Shown here: one piece after another, positions 60,649 to 64,000 of the stretch | Layout of the letters: the number at the start of each line of letters is the position of its first letter | Position numbering within the stretch: the first letter of the stretch is position 1 | Assembly (NCBI RefSeq): GCF_030758755.1 | Contig: NZ_CP132387.1 | Coordinates: forward strand, 2,409,001 to 2,473,000 | Origin: Bartonella apihabitans | Lineage (GTDB): Bacteria > Pseudomonadota > Alphaproteobacteria > Rhizobiales > Rhizobiaceae | Length of the DNA stretch: 64,000 nucleotides | Direction of reading: 5' to 3' | Notes under the pieces: model-generated | Databases searched by the model: none | What the model was told of the DNA's origin: nothing | The model's input: only the letters and a program-made list of their open reading frames with translations | Made by a program: the position numbers and the translations under genes

Positions 60649-62571
60649 ATGGCAAAAGTAATCGGTATTGACTTAGGTACGACAAACTCTTGCGTGGCTG
60701 TCATGGATGGCAAAAACGCGAAAGTTATTGAAAATTCGGAAGGTGCCCGCACAACACCTTCTATTGTAGCATTTGCAGAGGGTGGCGAGCGTCTTGTAGG
60801 ACAGCCGGCGAAACGTCAGGCTGTTACCAATCCTGAAGGCACTATTTTTGCGGTCAAGCGTTTGATTGGCCGTCGTTTTGACGACCCGATGGTTACCAAG
60901 GACAAAGAACTTGTTCCTTATAAAATCGTCAAAGGGGAAAATGGTGACGCCTGGGTTGAAGTAGAAGGCAAGAAATATTCACCTTCTCAGGTTTCTGCAA
61001 TGGTCTTGCAGAAAATGAAGGAAACGGCAGAGTCCTATTTGGGCGAAAAAGTCGAGCAGGCCGTTATTACAGTTCCTGCCTATTTTAATGATGCCCAGCG
61101 TCAGGCAACAAAAGATGCCGGCAAGATTGCCGGTCTTGATGTTTTGCGTATCATTAACGAGCCTACGGCTGCTGCTTTGGCTTATGGTCTTGACAAGAAA
61201 GACGGTAAGACAATTGCTGTTTATGACTTGGGCGGTGGTACATTCGATATTTCGGTTCTCGAAATTGGTGATGGTGTTTTCGAGGTTAAATCGACCAATG
61301 GTGATACATTCCTTGGCGGTGAAGACTTTGATATGCGTCTGGTTACCTATCTTGCCGAAGAATTTGAAAAAGAAAACGGCATTGATCTGAGAAAAGACAA
61401 ATTGGCTTTGCAGCGTTTGAAAGAAGCGTCCGAAAAAGCCAAGATCGAATTGTCATCTTCGCAGCAAACAGAAATCAATTTGCCGTTCATTACGGCTGAT
61501 GCAACCGGTCCTAAACACCTGACCATGAAATTGACCCGTGCAAAATTCGAGTCATTGGTTGAAGATCTGGTTCAACGCACAATCAATCCTTGTAAGGCTG
61601 CTTTGAAGGATGCCGGGTTGAGTGCTGGCGATATTGATGAAGTCGTTCTCGTTGGCGGCATGACCCGTATGCCGAAGATTCAGGAAATTGTAAAAACCTT
61701 CTTTGGCAAGGATCCGCATAAGGGCGTTAACCCGGATGAGGTTGTTGCAATGGGTGCTGCCATTCAGGGCGGCGTTTTGCAGGGCGATGTCAAAGACGTT
61801 CTATTGCTTGATGTTACACCGCTTTCTCTCGGTATTGAGACATTGGGTGGTGTGTTCACACGCTTGATCGAACGCAATACAACAATTCCGACCAAGAAGT
61901 CACAAACCTTCTCGACGGCTGAAGATAATCAGAACGCTGTGACAATTCGTGTCTTCCAGGGTGAACGCGAGATGGCAGCCGACAACAAGTTGCTTGCCCA
62001 GTTTGACCTTGTAGGCATTCCGCCGGCACCACGTGGTGTTCCGCAGATCGAAGTTACATTCGATATTGACGCGAACGGTATTGTCAGTGTTTCGGCAAAA
62101 GATAAAGGCACCGGTAAAGAACACCAGATCCGCATTCAGGCTTCTGGCGGTTTGAGCGATGCCGATATCGACAAGATGGTCAAGGACGCTGAAGCCCATG
62201 CTGCCGATGACAAGAAGCGGCGTGAAGGCGTTGAAGCCAAGAATCAGGCAGAGGCTCTTGTTCATACAACCGAGAAATCGCTTGCCGATTATGGTGATAA
62301 AGTCTCGGCTGAAGACAAGTCGGCCATTGAAGCTGCCATTGCGGATGTCAAGAAGGCCATTGAATCGGATGATGTTGATAGCCTTCCTGAAAAAACCAAG
62401 AAATTGTCTGAAGTCAGCATGAAACTTGGTGAAGCAATGTATGCCGCTTCAAAAGCTCAGGCAGAAGCTGATGCTGCCCATGATGCAGCAAAAGAAGAAC
62501 ATAAAGACGACGATGTTGTCGATGCCGATTTTGAAGAAGTCGACGACAACGACAAGAACAACAAGAAATAA
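60649..62571 (+). CDS. dnaK: molecular chaperone DnaK (Hsp70)
   Basis: 640 residues. The ATPase domain starts [18 protein letters not shown] and has phosphate loops [17 protein letters not shown] and [14 protein letters not shown]. The linker [21 protein letters not shown] leads to the substrate domain. The lid ends in an acidic [17 protein letters not shown] tail, the GrpE/DnaJ-interacting type. It binds unfolded proteins, with GrpE (30.4 kb) and DnaJ (next gene) as partners. I use ATG 60649, five codons inside the open frame. A heat-shock-type promoter precedes it and a terminator follows. Confidence 0.98.
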   Translation: MAKVIGIDLGTTNSCVAVMDGKNAKVIENSEGARTTPSIVAFAEGGERLVGQPAKRQAVTNPEGTIFAVKRLIGRRFDDPMVTKDKELVPYKIVKGENGDAWVEVEGKKYSPSQVSAMVLQKMKETAESYLGEKVEQAVITVPAYFNDAQRQATKDAGKIAGLDVLRIINEPTAAALAYGLDKKDGKTIAVYDLGGGTFDISVLEIGDGVFEVKSTNGDTFLGGEDFDMRLVTYLAEEFEKENGIDLRKDKLALQRLKEASEKAKIELSSSQQTEINLPFITADATGPKHLTMKLTRAKFESLVEDLVQRTINPCKAALKDAGLSAGDIDEVVLVGGMTRMPKIQEIVKTFFGKDPHKGVNPDEVVAMGAAIQGGVLQGDVKDVLLLDVTPLSLGIETLGGVFTRLIERNTTIPTKKSQTFSTAEDNQNAVTIRVFQGEREMAADNKLLAQFDLVGIPPAPRGVPQIEVTFDIDANGIVSVSAKDKGTGKEHQIRIQASGGLSDADIDKMVKDAEAHAADDKKRREGVEAKNQAEALVHTTEKSLADYGDKVSAEDKSAIEAAIADVKKAIESDDVDSLPEKTKKLSEVSMKLGEAMYAASKAQAEADAAHDAAKEEHKDDDVVDADFEEVDDNDKNNKK

Positions 62572-62595
62572 TTGTTCTGATGTCTTTGTAAATTG

Positions 62596-62634
62596 AAAAA
62601 AGCCCGACCTTTTATCAAAAGGGCGGGCTTTTAT
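62596..62634 (+). terminator. terminator between dnaK and dnaJ
   Basis: AAAAGCCCG and CGGGCTTTT pair, extended inwards by CCTTTT/AAAAGG, followed by a T-rich tail. It lies 25 bp after dnaK and probably attenuates read-through into dnaJ. Confidence 0.82.
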
Positions 62635-62772
62635 TGTGGAATAGCCAATCCGCTCGTAACAAGAACTGAAAATAGAATTTGTTTGAATTAACAACGACAA
62701 CGGCCCGAGCGGAGCAAACTATGGCAAATGTCGTCTCATCAATGAACGGCAGAAGACCTGCAGGAATAAGTG

Positions 62773-63936
62773 ATGAAAATTGACTATTATGAAACATTGG
62801 GCGTTTCACGAGAATGCGATGAAAAAACGCTCAAATCTGCTTTTCGTAAACTTGCCATGCGTTACCACCCCGACAGAAATCCGGGCGACAAAGAGGCGGA
62901 ACAAAAATTCAAAGAAATTGGCGAAGCCTATGAGGTTTTAAAAGATCCTCAAAAGCGTGCCGCTTATGACCGTTTCGGCCATGCTGCTTTTGAAAATGGT
63001 GGCGGTGGCGGCGGAAATCCGTTTGGACGTGGTGGTTTTGCTGCGGGTGGTTTTTCCGATATTTTTGAAGATTTCTTTGGCGAGATGATGGGTGGTGCAC
63101 GACGCAAACGCGCCGATGGGCGCGAACGGGGTGCCGATCTCAGCTACAATATGGAAGTCACTCTGGAAGAGGCTTATCACGGTAAAACCGCACAAATCAG
63201 GGTGCCGGGTTCCATCACCTGTGATCTTTGTTCGGGAACGGGTGCCAAGAAAGGTTCAAAACCGCAGCCCTGTGCAACTTGTGGCGGAACCGGAAGAGTA
63301 CGTAGCGCTCAAGGCTTCTTTTCGATTGAAAGAACTTGCCCGACCTGTCAGGGACGCGGTGAAACCATCAAGGATCCTTGCCCGAAATGCCATGGTCAGG
63401 GGCGCATCGAAGAAGAGCGCACATTGACAGTCAATATTCCCGCCGGCATTGAAGATGGTACGCGCATCCGTCTTGCGGGAGAGGGGGATGCCGGAAGCCA
63501 TGGTGAACCGGCCGGTGATCTTTATATTTTCCTATCCATCAAACCGCATGAATTCTTCCAACGTGATGGTGCCGATCTCTATTGTCGTGTTCCTATTTCA
63601 ATGACAACTGCCGCACTTGGCGGAGAGTTTGAAGTTTCAACGCTTGACGGGTTGAAAACACGGGTCAAAGTGCCGGAAGGCACACAAAATGGCCGTCAGT
63701 TTCGCTTGAAGGGCAAGGGTATGCCGGTTTTGCGCCAACAGACAACCGGCGATCTTTATATTCAGGTTGCAATCGAAACGCCGCAAAAGCTGAGCAAAAG
63801 ACAACGTGAGTTGCTGGAAGAGTTCGAAAAGCTTTCTGTTGATGAAAACTCGCCGCAGTCACATGGTTTTTTTGCCCGTATGAAAGAGTTTTTTGAAGGC
63901 ATTAGCGGCAATAACACCGATAACAGTAAAAACTGA
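62773..63936 (+). CDS. dnaJ: chaperone DnaJ (Hsp40)
   Basis: 387 residues. The J domain is [38 protein letters not shown] with the HPD tripeptide. A Gly/Phe-rich region ([18 protein letters not shown]) follows, then four CxxCxGxG-type zinc modules ([42 protein letters not shown]) and two C-terminal beta domains. It stimulates DnaK ATPase. The ATG at 62773 is preferred over the adjacent GTG. It has its own leader downstream of the dnaK terminator. Confidence 0.97.
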   Translation: MKIDYYETLGVSRECDEKTLKSAFRKLAMRYHPDRNPGDKEAEQKFKEIGEAYEVLKDPQKRAAYDRFGHAAFENGGGGGGNPFGRGGFAAGGFSDIFEDFFGEMMGGARRKRADGRERGADLSYNMEVTLEEAYHGKTAQIRVPGSITCDLCSGTGAKKGSKPQPCATCGGTGRVRSAQGFFSIERTCPTCQGRGETIKDPCPKCHGQGRIEEERTLTVNIPAGIEDGTRIRLAGEGDAGSHGEPAGDLYIFLSIKPHEFFQRDGADLYCRVPISMTTAALGGEFEVSTLDGLKTRVKVPEGTQNGRQFRLKGKGMPVLRQQTTGDLYIQVAIETPQKLSKRQRELLEEFEKLSVDENSPQSHGFFARMKEFFEGISGNNTDNSKN

Positions 63937-64000
63937 CAAGCTTTCCACACAAACGTCATGTTATGTGTGACTTGTTGGAAAACAAGAAAGGCGGAAACAT
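63937..64000 (+). other. window end: leader of the next gene
   Basis: After the dnaJ stop there is a CACACA ... TGTGTG inverted repeat and then AAAGGCGG followed by AAACAT at the last base. The AT at 63999-64000 is a plausible start codon completed outside the window. The product cannot be read. Confidence 0.35.

Overview
The window looks like a moderately AT-rich chromosome segment of a Rhizobiales (Hyphomicrobiales) alphaproteobacterium of the Brucella/Bartonella kind. This is inferred from gene content and order: argH-lptM-lysA-TIGR02302 cluster, an OtpR-like regulator beside a cyclic-nucleotide-domain protein, accA-xerD-aroK-aroB, rph-rdgB-hemW divergent from hrcA, dnaK-dnaJ, and a group I intron in tRNA-Arg(CCU). 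The arginine, lysine, cysteine and aromatic biosynthesis genes and a full propionate pathway argue for a metabolically broad member, such as an insect-gut Bartonella-like organism, rather than a reduced blood parasite. The species is not established. I see no transposase, prophage, CRISPR array or rRNA operon.

Layout. 0-5.4 kb: a partial DUF2892 protein, argG, a LysE-type exporter, an FAH-family hydrolase, a palindromic 58-bp tandem repeat, an SH3 protein and a 2-hydroxyacid dehydrogenase. 5.8-9.7 kb: hydroxybutyryl-CoA dehydrogenase, a frameshifted cobalamin adenosyltransferase, YihY, a YaiI-like protein and a TlpA-like thioredoxin. 9.7-15.2 kb: argH (frameshifted near its start), lptM, lysA and a TIGR02302 membrane protein. 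16-22.5 kb: DUF305 protein, cysK, aldo/keto reductase, small lipoprotein, methyltransferase, cyclic-nucleotide-domain protein, OtpR-like regulator and an L,D-transpeptidase. 23-30 kb: a parS-like site, accA, xerD with a small membrane protein, aroK, aroB, tRNA-Arg with its intron, and a D,D-carboxypeptidase. 30.4-39 kb: grpE, an unusual hemC, an ABC importer, frameshifted hrcA, then rph-rdgB-hemW. 39-52 kb: propionate module. 52-64 kb: argB operon, lepA, dapD, a LOG-like protein, a small secreted protein, dnaK and dnaJ.

Propionate module. PrpE makes propionyl-CoA, PccA/PccB carboxylate it, Mce epimerises methylmalonyl-CoA and a B12-dependent mutase yields succinyl-CoA. A PccR/ScfR-type regulator is divergent from pccB. 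An aldo/keto reductase and a LysR regulator sit between that regulator and prpE. The mutase needs adenosylcobalamin, and the adenosyltransferase near 7 kb carries a frameshift.

Sequence quality. Four conserved genes (adenosyltransferase, argH, hrcA, pccB) are each broken by one inserted or deleted G/C in a short homopolymer, and each reads through perfectly once that base is corrected. The pattern points to sequencing or assembly error more than to real gene decay, but the sequence alone cannot settle it. I found no clearly new multi-gene system. The strongest unusual items are the tRNA intron, the out-of-place hemC plus ABC importer between hrcA and grpE, the parS-like site, the palindromic tandem repeat, and a possible structured RNA between lepA and dapD.
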